Source of the DNA: Arthrobacter sp. PM3
GTDB taxonomy: Bacteria > Actinomycetota > Actinomycetes > Actinomycetales > Micrococcaceae
Assembly (NCBI RefSeq): GCF_003352915.1
Contig: NZ_CP022314.1
Span: 3,612,577-3,676,576 of the forward strand
DNA: 64,000 nucleotides
Direction: 5' to 3'
Part shown: positions 35,013 to 47,354 of the stretch, in pieces
How positions within the stretch are numbered: position 1 is the stretch's first letter
How the letters are laid out: each line of letters opens with the position of its first letter
Notes under the pieces: model-generated
What the model saw: the letters and a program-made list of their open reading frames with translations, nothing else
Told to the model about the DNA's origin: nothing
Databases searched by the model: none
Made by a program: the position numbers and the translations under genes

Positions 35013-37559
35013 CTAGAGCCGGTTGACGTCCGTGACGCGTACGACGGCGGTCCCGGACTCGTCCGATGCCGCCAGGTCCACCTCGGCCGAGATGCCCCAG
35101 TCGTGGTTCCCGGCCGGGTCGTCGAAGATCTGCCGGACCTTCCACACAGCCGGTTGCTCGGTAATGATCAGCAGCGCCGGGCCGCGGGCGTCGGGCCCGG
35201 TACCGATGTCGTTGTGCTCGTCGAAGTAGTCATCCAAGGCATCCTCCCAGCGCTCCGCGTCCCAGCCGGACCCGGCGTCGAGCTCGCCCAGGGCGGTGGC
35301 GGCCTCATCGGCGAACAGTTCCACCCGGCGGAACATTTCGTTGCGCACCATCACCCGGAAGGCGCGGATGTTGGAGGTCAAGGACGGCGGCGGGGGCGGG
35401 GGAGCGTCATGCGGGGTGGGAGCGGCGCCGGACGTGAGCTCCTCCCACTCGTCCAGCAGGCTGGAGTCCACTTGCCGGACCAGTTCACCCAGCCAGGCGA
35501 TGAGGTCCTCGAGGTCCTCCCGGAGGGCGTCCTGCGGGACGGTCTGGCGGAGGGCCTTGAAACCGTCCGCGAGGTAGCGCAGCACGATCCCTTCCGAACG
35601 GGCCAGCCCGTAGAACTGGACGAATTCGCCGAAGTTCATGGCGCGCTCGTACATGTCCCGGACCACGGATTTGGGCGTCAGTTCAAAGTCACCCACCCAG
35701 GGCGCGGCCTTGCGGTAGACGTCGAATGCCTCTCCGAGGATCTCGGCGAGCGGCTGCGGGTAGGTGACGTCCTCGAGCATCGCCATCCGCTGGTCGTATT
35801 CGATGCCGTCGGCCTTCATGGCCGCGATGGCTTCGCCGCGTGCCTTCTTCTGCTGTGCGGAGAGGATCTGCCGCGGCTTTTCGAGGGTCGCCTCGATCAC
35901 GGACACCACGTCCAGGGCGTACGACGGCGACTCCGGATCCAGCAGCTCCAGCGCGGCAAGCGCGAACGGGGACAGCGGCTGGTTGAGGGCGAAGTTCGCC
36001 TGCAGATGGACCGTGAGCCGCACCGCGCGGCCGTCCGGTCCCTGTTCGTGGGGCGGGATCCGCTCCACGACGCCGGCAGCGAGCAGCTCCCGGTAGATGC
36101 CCAGCGCCTTCTTCATCAGCCGCAGCTGGGAAGCGCGCGGCTCGTGGTTCTCGGTGAGCAGGCGGCGGGCGGCCTGGAACGGGTCGCCGGGGCGTTCCAT
36201 GAGGTTCATCAGCATCGCGTGCGTCACGGTGAAGCTCGATGTCAGCGGATCCGGCACGGATTCCACGAGCCGCTTGTATGTCGGTTCGCCCCAGGAGACG
36301 AAGCCCTCCGGCGGTTTCTTCTTGACCACCTGGCGCAGCTTCTTCTGGTCGTCACCGAACTTGGCGGTGGCCTTGGCCATCGCCTTAACGTTTTCGGTCA
36401 CGTGTTCGGGCGCCTGCACCACCACGGTCCCGGCGGTGTCGTAGCCGGCGCGGCCGGCCCGTCCGGCGATCTGGTGGAATTCCCGTGAGTTCAGCAGCCG
36501 GGTGCGCACGCCGTCGTACTTGCTCAGGGCGGTCAGCAACACGGTGCGGATGGGCACGTTGATGCCCACGCCGAGGGTGTCTGTGCCGCAGATGACCTTC
36601 AGCAAGCCGGCCTGGGCCAGCTGCTCCACCAGGCGGCGGTACTTGGGCAGCATGCCGGCGTGGTGGACGCCGATGCCGTGCCGGACCAGGCGGTTGAGCG
36701 TCTTGCCGAAGCCCGCGGCGAAGCGGAAGCCGGCGATCAGCTCGGCAATCCTGTCCTTCTCCTCCCGGCTGCAGACGTTGATGCTCATCAGGTTCTGGGC
36801 CCGGTCGATCGCCTCGACCTGGCTGAAGTGCACCACGTAGACCGGGACCTGCTTGGTGGCGAGCAGCTCCTCGAGGGTCTCGTGCACCGGGGTCTGCTCG
36901 TAGTAGTAGTGCAGCGGAATGGGGCGTTCGGCGGAACTGACGGTCGTCGTCGGGCGGCCGGTCAGGGCGGTGATGCCCTCCTCGAAGCGGCTGACGTCCC
37001 CGAGCGTGGCGGACATGAGCAGGAACTGCGCCTGCGGCAGCTCGAGCAGCGGCACCTGCCACGCCCAGCCGCGCTGCGGGTCGGAGTAGAAGTGGAACTC
37101 GTCCATGATCACGGCGCCCAGGTCCGCGCCGGAGCCTTCCCGCAGGGCAATATTGGCCAGGATTTCGGCAGTGCAGCAGATGATCGGGGCATCCTGGTTC
37201 ACACCGGAATCGCCGGTGATCATGCCGACGTTTTCGGCCCCGAAGATCTCACAGAGGGCAAAGAACTTCTCCGAGACGAGGGCCTTGATGGGGGCCGTGT
37301 AGTAGCTGCGTTGCCCGCGGGCCATGGCTTGGAAATGGGCGGCGATGGCCACCAGGGACTTCCCGGAGCCGGTGGGCGTGGCCAGAATGACGTTGGAGCC
37401 TGCCGCCAGCTCCATGATGGCCTCGTCCTGGGCGGTGTAGAGGGCCAGCCCGCGGGCCTCGGTCCACTCCACAAACCGGGTGTAGAGCTCGTCCGGGTCC
37501 AGGGCCGTCCTGCCGGAAACGCGGGCGGCCGGGGCGGGGAGCTGATCAACGAGTTTCAT
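35013..37559 (-). CDS. Ski2-like DEAD/DEAH-box RNA helicase with DUF3516 C-terminus
   Basis: 848 aa from ATG 37559 (MKLVDQLPAP); the frame extends further but has no coding signal there. Helicase motifs: Walker A TPTGSGKSLVAIAAHF, motif II DEFHFY, motif III LMSATL, and motif VI QIAGRAGRAGYDTAG. The C-terminal 350 residues match the DUF3516 helicase-associated region (WLGELVRQVDSSLLDEWEEL). Actinobacterial relatives (HelY/HelZ type) are thought to act on RNA or in stress, but their roles are unclear. It is a single gene, divergent from tam. Confidence 0.93.
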   Translation of the reverse strand: MKLVDQLPAPAARVSGRTALDPDELYTRFVEWTEARGLALYTAQDEAIMELAAGSNVILATPTGSGKSLVAIAAHFQAMARGQRSYYTAPIKALVSEKFFALCEIFGAENVGMITGDSGVNQDAPIICCTAEILANIALREGSGADLGAVIMDEFHFYSDPQRGWAWQVPLLELPQAQFLLMSATLGDVSRFEEGITALTGRPTTTVSSAERPIPLHYYYEQTPVHETLEELLATKQVPVYVVHFSQVEAIDRAQNLMSINVCSREEKDRIAELIAGFRFAAGFGKTLNRLVRHGIGVHHAGMLPKYRRLVEQLAQAGLLKVICGTDTLGVGINVPIRTVLLTALSKYDGVRTRLLNSREFHQIAGRAGRAGYDTAGTVVVQAPEHVTENVKAMAKATAKFGDDQKKLRQVVKKKPPEGFVSWGEPTYKRLVESVPDPLTSSFTVTHAMLMNLMERPGDPFQAARRLLTENHEPRASQLRLMKKALGIYRELLAAGVVERIPPHEQGPDGRAVRLTVHLQANFALNQPLSPFALAALELLDPESPSYALDVVSVIEATLEKPRQILSAQQKKARGEAIAAMKADGIEYDQRMAMLEDVTYPQPLAEILGEAFDVYRKAAPWVGDFELTPKSVVRDMYERAMNFGEFVQFYGLARSEGIVLRYLADGFKALRQTVPQDALREDLEDLIAWLGELVRQVDSSLLDEWEELTSGAAPTPHDAPPPPPPSLTSNIRAFRVMVRNEMFRRVELFADEAATALGELDAGSGWDAERWEDALDDYFDEHNDIGTGPDARGPALLIITEQPAVWKVRQIFDDPAGNHDWGISAEVDLAASDESGTAVVRVTDVNRL

Positions 37560-37718
37560 TGCTGTCCAGCTTAGTGCCCGCGCCGTGTTACCGCCCGCCC
37601 CGGCGTCCCGGGCATGGCACACGCCGGATGCGTGCCTCCTTGGCTGACGCCTTGGCTCGAAAAGAGACGCGGGGCTACGCTTCGGGTAGGGCAACAGCGC
37701 CGGGAACTGGAGGCAACC

Positions 37719-38498
37719 GTGAAGTGGGATCCCGAAAAGTACGTGCAGTTCGGGGATTACCGGGACAGGCCGTTCTTTGACCTGACGGGCAGGATCCATG
37801 CTGACGCGCCACGGCATGTCGTCGACCTCGGCTGCGGGCCCGGCAACCTGACCGCGACCCTCGCCGAGCGGTGGCCCGGGGCGCACGTGACGGGCCTGGA
37901 TTCGTCGCCGGAAATGCTGGCCAAAGCGGAGGCCCACGCGGCCGGGACGGCCAATCTGTCCTACGAGCTGGCCGACATCGGGCACTGGCTGCCCTCCGGC
38001 GACACGGACGTCGTGGTCACCAACGCCGCGCTGCAGTGGGTGCCCGGGCACCGCGACCTGCTGCCGGCATGGCTCGATGCGCTCAAACCGGGCGCCTGGT
38101 TCGCGCTTCAGGTGCCGGGGAACTTCAACGCCCCGTCCCACACCCTGATGCGGGAGCTCGCCGAATCCCCGGCCTGGGCCGGGCGGCTCGCCGGCGTGCT
38201 GCGCCATGACGATGTTGTGGGCGAACCGGACGAATACCTGGGGATCATGCTCGACGCCGGGTGCGCCGCCGACGCCTGGGAGACCACCTACCTGCAGCTG
38301 CTGCAGGGCCCCAGCCCGGTGCTGGAGTGGGTCCGCGGCACCGGGCTGAGGCCGGTCCTGGCGGCCCTGCCGGCTGAGGAAGCCGGTGAGTTCGAAGCGG
38401 AGTACTCGGCGCGGCTGGACGCCGCGTATCCGGGCAGCCGGCACGGGACCGTGTTCCCGTTCCGGCGCACTTTCGCGGTGGCACAGAAACGCGGCTGA
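37719..38498 (+). CDS. tam: Trans-aconitate 2-methyltransferase
   Basis: 259 aa from GTG 37719 with GGAGG upstream; length fits Tam. A class I SAM-dependent fold is seen: VVDLGCGPGNLTATLAERWP, GLDSSPEMLAKAEA, ELADIGHWLP and NAALQWVPGH, the last two being Tam-type signatures. It methylates trans-aconitate, a toxic by-product of the TCA cycle. The assignment within the methyltransferase superfamily is good but not proven. Confidence 0.9.
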   Translation: MKWDPEKYVQFGDYRDRPFFDLTGRIHADAPRHVVDLGCGPGNLTATLAERWPGAHVTGLDSSPEMLAKAEAHAAGTANLSYELADIGHWLPSGDTDVVVTNAALQWVPGHRDLLPAWLDALKPGAWFALQVPGNFNAPSHTLMRELAESPAWAGRLAGVLRHDDVVGEPDEYLGIMLDAGCAADAWETTYLQLLQGPSPVLEWVRGTGLRPVLAALPAEEAGEFEAEYSARLDAAYPGSRHGTVFPFRRTFAVAQKRG

Positions 38499-38617
38499 CC
38501 GGTGCGTGCGCCAGTTGACCCGAAGCACTCCGTGATGGGGCTTACAATGACGTGGCGGTATGGGGGCGGCCGGTAGGCTGATTCCTATTCCGGGCCCTGG
38601 CAAGCGATGGAGGTTCG

Positions 38618-40381
38618 GTGCTTATAGGCCTGATGGCGCGGCTGCTGTCCGCGCATAAAGGGAGCGTGCTGGCCATTGTCGTGTTGCAGCTCGTGCAAAC
38701 CACCGCCAACCTGCTCCTGCCCACCCTGAACGCCGCGATCATCGACGACGGCATCATCGCCGGGAACACGGCCGAGATCCTCCATCTGGGCGGCTGGATG
38801 GCGGGGATCGCCGCCGTGCAGGTGGCCGCGGCCATCGCCGCCGGCTACCTTGGCGCAGTCGTCGCCATGGAGCTCGGCGGCCAGCTGCGCGGGGAGCTCT
38901 TCGCGAAGGTGCAGTCCTTCTCCACCCAGGAGGTCGGCGTCTTTGGTGCGCACAGCCTCCTCACCCGGGCCACCAACGACGTCGTCCAGATCCAGAACCT
39001 CGCAGTCCTGGTCTTCACGATGCTCATTGCGGCCCCCGCCATCTTCATCGGCGGGATCGCCCTGGCCATCCACCAGGACGCAGCGCTGTCCTGGATCGTG
39101 GTCGCGGTCATCCCGATCCTCACGCTCATCATGACCGTGATTGTGCGCCGCCTCATTCCCCTATACCGCGAGGGCCAGGGGCTCCTGGACAGGATCGGGC
39201 GTGTGCTGCGCGAGCAGATCATCGGCGCGAACGTCATCCGCGGGTTTGTCCGGCAGGACCACGAAATGCGTCGTTTCGACGACGCCAACAAGGACCTCAC
39301 CCGGAACAACCTGCGCTCGGCCCTGCTGGTGGCCGGGATGATGCCGATGATCATGCTGGTGGTCAACCTCTCGTCCGTGTGCGTGGTGTGGTTCGGCGGC
39401 CACAGGATCGACGCCGGCGAAATGAGGCTGGGCGCGCTCACCGCCTTCATGGCCTACATCCTGCAGATCCTGATCGCCATCATGATGGCGATGTACGTGT
39501 TCATGACGGCGCCCCGGGCATCGGCCTGCGCCGAACGGATCCGCGAGGTGCTGGACACCGTCCCGTCCATCGCGGACCCGGCCGGTCCCGCCGCAGCCCC
39601 CGCCGGGCCGGCAGGCGCGTCCGGCGGGCCTGCCACAGGCAACACCGTCGAGTTCCGGAACGTGTCCTTCGCGTATCCCGGCGCCGAGGCACCCGTGCTG
39701 GAAGGAATCACGTTTACCGCAGCCCCCGGGACCACGACGGCGATCATCGGCGCGACCGGCGCCGGCAAGACGACCCTGCTGAACCTGCTGCCCCGTTTCC
39801 TCGACGCAACCTTCGGCGAGATCTGCATTGGCGGACGCAATGTGCGGTCCATGCCGCTGGAGGTCCTGCGCGGCCTCATTGCCATGGTCCCGCAGCAGTC
39901 CTACCTCTTTTCCGGCACCATCGCCGAGAACCTCAGGATCGGCGCGCCCGGAGCGGGCGGCCCGGAGCTGTGGCAGGCGCTGGAAACCGCCCAGGCTGCC
40001 GAGTTTGTCCGTGCCCTCCCGCTTGGCCTCGACGCCCCCGTGAGCCAAGGCGGCACCAACTTTTCCGGCGGCGAACGCCAGCGCCTGTGCATCGCCCGGG
40101 CGCTGCTGAAGGACTCCCCGGTCTACCTCTTCGACGACAGCTTCTCCGCCCTGGACTACGGCACCGATGTCCGGCTCCGCGCCGCGATCGAACCGCTGCT
40201 GCGCTCCGCGACCGTGGTGATCGTGGCCGAACGCGTGGCGACGATCGTGGACGCCGGGCTCATCCTGGTCCTCGAGGACGGCCGCCTTGTCGCGCAGGGA
40301 ACCCACAGCGAGCTCATGGAGTCCTCGCCGAGCTACCGGGAAATCGCCGCGTCCCAGCTGGCGCTGGAGGAAACCCTGTGA
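38618..40381 (+). CDS. ABC exporter half-transporter with degenerate nucleotide site
   Basis: 587 aa, GTG 38618 with GGAGG close upstream. Six-helix membrane domain then an ATPase domain: Walker A IGATGAGKTTLLNLL, signature FSGGERQRLCIARA, Walker B VYLFDDSFSALD. The catalytic Glu after Walker B is replaced by Asp, and the H-loop His by Glu (VIVAERVATI), marking the non-hydrolytic site of an asymmetric heterodimer of the TM287/288 or BmrCD kind. The second half follows with a GTG that overlaps this stop, and a GntR regulator comes next. Confidence 0.93.
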   Translation: MLIGLMARLLSAHKGSVLAIVVLQLVQTTANLLLPTLNAAIIDDGIIAGNTAEILHLGGWMAGIAAVQVAAAIAAGYLGAVVAMELGGQLRGELFAKVQSFSTQEVGVFGAHSLLTRATNDVVQIQNLAVLVFTMLIAAPAIFIGGIALAIHQDAALSWIVVAVIPILTLIMTVIVRRLIPLYREGQGLLDRIGRVLREQIIGANVIRGFVRQDHEMRRFDDANKDLTRNNLRSALLVAGMMPMIMLVVNLSSVCVVWFGGHRIDAGEMRLGALTAFMAYILQILIAIMMAMYVFMTAPRASACAERIREVLDTVPSIADPAGPAAAPAGPAGASGGPATGNTVEFRNVSFAYPGAEAPVLEGITFTAAPGTTTAIIGATGAGKTTLLNLLPRFLDATFGEICIGGRNVRSMPLEVLRGLIAMVPQQSYLFSGTIAENLRIGAPGAGGPELWQALETAQAAEFVRALPLGLDAPVSQGGTNFSGGERQRLCIARALLKDSPVYLFDDSFSALDYGTDVRLRAAIEPLLRSATVVIVAERVATIVDAGLILVLEDGRLVAQGTHSELMESSPSYREIAASQLALEETL

Positions 40382-42420
40382 GACGCGGCAAGGCAGCAGG
40401 CACCCCGCCCGGCGCCCCGACCGGGCCGCCGGAGCACACCAGGTGGCGGACGGCCACCCGGTTGCTGGGTCTGCTGCGCCCGCTCAAGTGGCGGATGGCC
40501 GGCGTCATCGCGGCCACCTGCGCCTTCGTGACCCTGAACGTGGCCGCCCCTAAAGTCCTGGGTGACGCCACCGACGTCGTGGTGGCAGGCTTCATGGGCG
40601 GGACACTCAACGAAACGGAGCTGGCCGGGCGTCTGCTCACGGTCTCGGCCCTGTATGTCGGAGCGTCGCTCTTCAGCTGGATCCAGGGCGCGCTGACCGC
40701 CACCGCCGTGCAGCGCGTCAGCTATGGGCTCCGCGGCTCTGTCGAAAAGAAACTGCACGTGCTGCCGTCCAGCCACTTCGAGGAGCAGCGCCGCGGCGAC
40801 GTACTGAGCCGGGCCACGAACGACGTCGACAACATCGCCCAGGCCCTCAACCAGCTCCTGAACCAGATGATCATGTCCGTCCTGATGCTCTCGGCCGCCC
40901 TGGCCATGATGCTGTGGCTCTCACCCCTGCTGGCACTGATCGCCATACTCTCCGTGCCGGTATCGACGGTGATCACGGTGCTGGTGGCACGGCATTCGCA
41001 GGCCCACTTCACCGAACAGTGGAGCAGCACCGGGGCCCTGCACGCTCAACTCGAAGAATTCTTCACCGGGCATGAAGTGGTGAAAGCCTTCGGCCGGCAG
41101 GAGGCCTCCGCGGCGAGCTTCCGGGACTTCAACGACAAGCTCACCCGCTCCAGCACCCGCGCCCAGTACATTTCCGGCGTCGTGCAGCCCCTCATGGTCT
41201 TTGTCTCCAACCTCAACTACGTGGCAGTGGCGGTCGTGGGAGCGCTCCAGGTGACCGCCGGGGCCCTGACGATCGGCGGCATCCAGGCCTTCATCCAGTT
41301 CTCCCGCCTCTTCAGCCAGCCGATGGCCCAGATCGGCGGCATGCTGACCCTGCTGCAATCCTGCCTTGCCTCCGCGGAACGCGTGTTCGAGCTGCTCGAC
41401 GCCCCGGAGATCCCGGCGGACAGCGCCGCTCCGGCGGCGACGGCCAACGGCGCCGGCCGGCTTCACGGCGCGGTCGCCGCGCTAAAGATCCAAGCGCTGC
41501 AAAAATCCAACGGGCGGCACAAATCCAACGGCCGGCACCATCCGCCCGGCCCGCGGACCGCCACGCACCGCCACGCATCCCGCGACGGACGTGAAACGCC
41601 GGCCCTGCCCGATCATCTTCTGTCGTCCCATGTCCTGCCGGATCACGCGGGTCCGGCCGGGCGCGTCACCTTTGAGAACGTCAGCTTCAGCTACAGTCCC
41701 GGCACGCCCGTGGTGAAAGATCTTTCCTTCACCGTGGAGCCGGGGCAGAGCGTCGCGATCGTGGGCCACACCGGGGCGGGCAAGACCACGGTGGTGAACC
41801 TCCTGATGCGCTTCTACGAACTGGACTCCGGACGCATCCTCGTCGATTCGGCCGACATCGCCACCATCCCGCGCGACGAGCTCCGGTCCACGTTCGGAAC
41901 CGTCCTGCAGGACGCCTGGCTGTTCACTGGCACCATCAGGGAGAACATCGAATACGGCCGGCCGGGGGCCACCGATGCCGACATCGTCCAAGCGGCCCGC
42001 GCCAGCCACGTCGACCAGTTTGTCCGTGCCTTGCCCGCCGGCTACAACACCATGGTCGGCAATGACGGCGACTCCCTGAGCCGGGGGCAACGCCAGCTCG
42101 TCTCGATTGCCCGGGCGCAACTCGCGGGACGCAGCATCCTGGTACTGGATGAGGCGACGAGTTCCGTGGACAGCCGCACCGAACTGCAGATCCGCCACGC
42201 CATGGAGAGGCTGCGGCAAGGTCACACGAGCTTCGTGATCGCGCACCGTTTGTCCACGGTCCGCGACGCTGATCTAATACTCGTCATGGACCACGGACGG
42301 ATCGTTGAACACGGGACCCACCAGCAGCTGGTCGCCCGGAACGGCCTCTACAAGGATTTGTACGAGGCGCAGTTCGCCGGTCGCGAACAGGTGCAGGCCG
42401 TGCCGGAGCCGGAACAGTGA
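40378..42420 (+). CDS. Second ABC exporter half with canonical ATP site and a His-rich linker insertion
   Basis: 680 aa from GTG 40378 (GTGA overlap with the first half). Membrane domain about residues 40-330, ATPase domain from about residue 425: Walker A VGHTGAGKTTVVNLL, Walker B ILVLDEATSSVD with catalytic Glu, and H-loop VIAHRLSTV. Its signature is LSRGQ instead of LSGGQ, which completes the degenerate site with the first subunit. Between the two domains is an extra stretch of about 70 residues, basic and His-rich, containing KSNGRHKSNGRHH. The pair probably exports drugs or lipids. Confidence 0.93.
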   Translation: MRRGKAAGTPPGAPTGPPEHTRWRTATRLLGLLRPLKWRMAGVIAATCAFVTLNVAAPKVLGDATDVVVAGFMGGTLNETELAGRLLTVSALYVGASLFSWIQGALTATAVQRVSYGLRGSVEKKLHVLPSSHFEEQRRGDVLSRATNDVDNIAQALNQLLNQMIMSVLMLSAALAMMLWLSPLLALIAILSVPVSTVITVLVARHSQAHFTEQWSSTGALHAQLEEFFTGHEVVKAFGRQEASAASFRDFNDKLTRSSTRAQYISGVVQPLMVFVSNLNYVAVAVVGALQVTAGALTIGGIQAFIQFSRLFSQPMAQIGGMLTLLQSCLASAERVFELLDAPEIPADSAAPAATANGAGRLHGAVAALKIQALQKSNGRHKSNGRHHPPGPRTATHRHASRDGRETPALPDHLLSSHVLPDHAGPAGRVTFENVSFSYSPGTPVVKDLSFTVEPGQSVAIVGHTGAGKTTVVNLLMRFYELDSGRILVDSADIATIPRDELRSTFGTVLQDAWLFTGTIRENIEYGRPGATDADIVQAARASHVDQFVRALPAGYNTMVGNDGDSLSRGQRQLVSIARAQLAGRSILVLDEATSSVDSRTELQIRHAMERLRQGHTSFVIAHRLSTVRDADLILVMDHGRIVEHGTHQQLVARNGLYKDLYEAQFAGREQVQAVPEPEQ

Positions 42421-42809
42421 GCCCCGCGGACACCGCGGGGGAGCGCTTCCCGGGTGCCTGGCGGACCAACCCGGCCAGCTCGGTCCCGCTCTTTGAACAG
42501 CTCCGGCTGTACGTGATCGAGCGCGCCGACAACGGCACCCTCCCGCCCGGGACCAGGCTCCCGGCGGTACGAAGCCTCGCCGGCGAACTGGGCGTGGCGC
42601 CCCATACCGTGGCCCGCGCCTACAAGGAACTGGAAGCCGCCGGGGTAGTCGTGACGCGGGGCCGGAACGGCACGGTGGTCTGCGCCCGGGACGCCGCCTG
42701 GAGCACGCTGACCGCCGCCGCCGGCGAGTTCGCGGCCGCCGCCAAAGCGCAGGGCGCGAGTTTCGCCGAGGCCGTGCAGCTCCTCGCCGCCGCCTACGAC
42801 CGCCCGTAG
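42417..42809 (+). CDS. GntR-family regulator (YtrA type)
   Basis: 130 aa; the GTG overlaps the stop of the second ABC gene (GTGA). An N-terminal GntR winged helix-turn-helix is seen ([44 protein letters not shown]) followed by only a short helical tail, as in the YtrA subfamily that controls linked ABC transporters. It should regulate its own operon. Confidence 0.92.
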   Translation: MSPADTAGERFPGAWRTNPASSVPLFEQLRLYVIERADNGTLPPGTRLPAVRSLAGELGVAPHTVARAYKELEAAGVVVTRGRNGTVVCARDAAWSTLTAAAGEFAAAAKAQGASFAEAVQLLAAAYDRP

Positions 42810-42847
42810 CACATCCCGGCGGCGCCGGCCGCACGCAGAATGGTTTT

Positions 42848-42863
42848 TCGAAGAAGTTTTCGA
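42848..42863. promoter_or_regulatory. LexA-type SOS box upstream of uvrA
   Basis: TCGAAGAAGTTTTCGA matches the actinobacterial SOS box TCGAAC-N4-GTTCGA at all positions except the inner C and G. It lies 14 bases ahead of the uvrA GTG, overlapping the probable promoter. Confidence 0.75.
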
Positions 42864-42877
42864 TTAGCATTAGAACC

Positions 42878-45826
<2,949 letters not shown>

Positions 45827-45886
45827 TGTATTCCTGAACGGGCATGCGAATTTCTGGCATCCGCGCACTCGTGAGAAACTAAGCCG

Positions 45887-46630
45887 GTGACGCATACAAC
45901 AGTGCCCGTAATCTTCGACCTCGACGGCACTCTTGTCGATCCGGCCGGGGGAATCACGGGCGGGATCGCCGCGGCCCTCACCGAACTCGGGCTGCCCGTC
46001 CCGGGGCCGGCCCGGATGAACGAGATGGTCGGCCCCAAGCTGAGCCACGCGCTCAGCGACATCGCCGGCGTGCCTGCCTCGCTGGTCGGCGACGTCATCC
46101 GGATCTACCGCGGCCACTACAAGGCCACCGGGATCGCGCAGAGCCGGCTCTACCCGGGCATCCGTGAACTCCTGGAGGGCTTCGTCGCCGCCGGGCGGCC
46201 CATCGCCGTCGCCACCCAGAAACCCGAGGGGATTGCCCGGACCGTGCTGGAGCACCACGGCATCGCGGGGCTTTTCCACAGCATCCGCGGCTCCGCCACC
46301 GATGAGGCGGGCACGGGACCGGAGGCCGCGGCCGCCGGCAAGGCCGGGATCGTCGCCGCCGCGCTCTCGGACCTCGCCGGCGTCGTCCCCGCGACGGCCG
46401 CCCGGGCCGTGATGGTGGGGGACCGGGCGCAGGACGTCGCGGGTGCCGCTGCCAACGGATTGGGCTGCATCGGCGTAGGCTGGGGCTTTGCGCCCGACGG
46501 CGAACTGCAGGCGGCGGGCGCCGTCGAGATCGTGCAGGACACCGCGGCGCTTCACACGACGATCACCAGACTCTCCGAACGCCCGGGGACCACAGCCCTG
46601 AACGAGGTGCACACCGATGGCAATGTTTGA
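45887..46630 (+). CDS. HAD-family phosphatase (phosphoglycolate-phosphatase-like)
   Basis: 247 aa, GTG 45887. HAD motif I is FDLDGTLVDP (nucleophile Asp), motif II is VATQKPEG (Thr), and motif IV is VMVGDRAQD. The alpha-helical cap between motifs I and II is of the Gph/PGMB type (PVPGPARMNEMVGPKLSHAL). It hydrolyses a small phosphate ester, perhaps phosphoglycolate, but the substrate is not determined. The downstream acyltransferase ATG overlaps its 3' end by 14 bases. Confidence 0.9.
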   Translation: MTHTTVPVIFDLDGTLVDPAGGITGGIAAALTELGLPVPGPARMNEMVGPKLSHALSDIAGVPASLVGDVIRIYRGHYKATGIAQSRLYPGIRELLEGFVAAGRPIAVATQKPEGIARTVLEHHGIAGLFHSIRGSATDEAGTGPEAAAAGKAGIVAAALSDLAGVVPATAARAVMVGDRAQDVAGAAANGLGCIGVGWGFAPDGELQAAGAVEIVQDTAALHTTITRLSERPGTTALNEVHTDGNV

Positions 46631-47285
46631 CGCAATCCGCTGGACCACGCGCGGGCTCATATCCTCCACGTGCCGTCCGACGGTCATCGGCCTGGACAAT
46701 GTGCCCAAGGACGGTCCGTTCATCGTGGCCCCCAACCACCTCTCGTTCCTGGACAGCGTGATCGTCCAGGCCCTCATGCCGCGCCCGGTTGCGTTCTTTG
46801 CGAAGGCCGAGTACTTCACCACCGGCGGGGTCAAGGGCAAGGTGATGAAGTCTTTCTTCGAGGCTGTGGGCTCCATCCCTGTGGAGCGCGGCGAGCAGGC
46901 CGCCAGTGTCCAGGCGTTGAAGACGCTGCTGGACATTCTCGACTCCGGCAAGGGGGTGGGCATCTACCCCGAAGGCACCCGCTCGCGCGACGGAATTTTG
47001 TACCGCGGCCGCACCGGCGTCGGCTGGCTCGCCCTCACCACGGGCGCGCCGGTGATCCCGGTGGGCCTGATCGGCACAGAGCACCTGCAGCCCGCGGACA
47101 GCAACAAGGTCCGGCCGCAGCACTTCACCATGAAGGTCGGCGAGCCGCTGTACTTTGACAAGACGGGTCCGGACCACTCGCTGCCCGCGCGTCGCGAGGT
47201 CACCGACCGCATCATGGATGCGATCGCGGAACTGAGCGGCCAGCAGCGGTCCGCGAGCTACAACCAGAGCAAATCGGCCGAATAA
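46617..47285 (+). CDS. 1-acyl-sn-glycerol-3-phosphate acyltransferase
   Basis: 222 aa, ATG 46617, overlapping the HAD gene. PlsC-type motifs are NHLSFLDS (catalytic NHxxxxD), the middle GSIPVERG region and YPEGTRSRDG, plus PVIPVGLIGTEHL. It transfers an acyl chain to lysophosphatidate in phospholipid synthesis at the inner membrane. No obvious transmembrane helix is present. Confidence 0.93.
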   Translation: MAMFDAIRWTTRGLISSTCRPTVIGLDNVPKDGPFIVAPNHLSFLDSVIVQALMPRPVAFFAKAEYFTTGGVKGKVMKSFFEAVGSIPVERGEQAASVQALKTLLDILDSGKGVGIYPEGTRSRDGILYRGRTGVGWLALTTGAPVIPVGLIGTEHLQPADSNKVRPQHFTMKVGEPLYFDKTGPDHSLPARREVTDRIMDAIAELSGQQRSASYNQSKSAE

Positions 47286-47354
47286 CCCCGGGCCCGGCCT
47301 GGCGCGCACGGCGGCGGCCAGGCCCGGACGCATCGAACTAAGTAGACTTGGACA

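Noticed and set aside
37560..38603. Upstream extension of the helicase frame
   Set aside because: It is antisense to the tam methyltransferase and has no helicase-like sequence; ATG 37559 starts the conserved protein.
39379..40377. Upstream extension of the second ABC gene
   Set aside because: It is an alternative frame of the first ABC gene; GTG 40378 overlaps that gene's stop and begins the real subunit.
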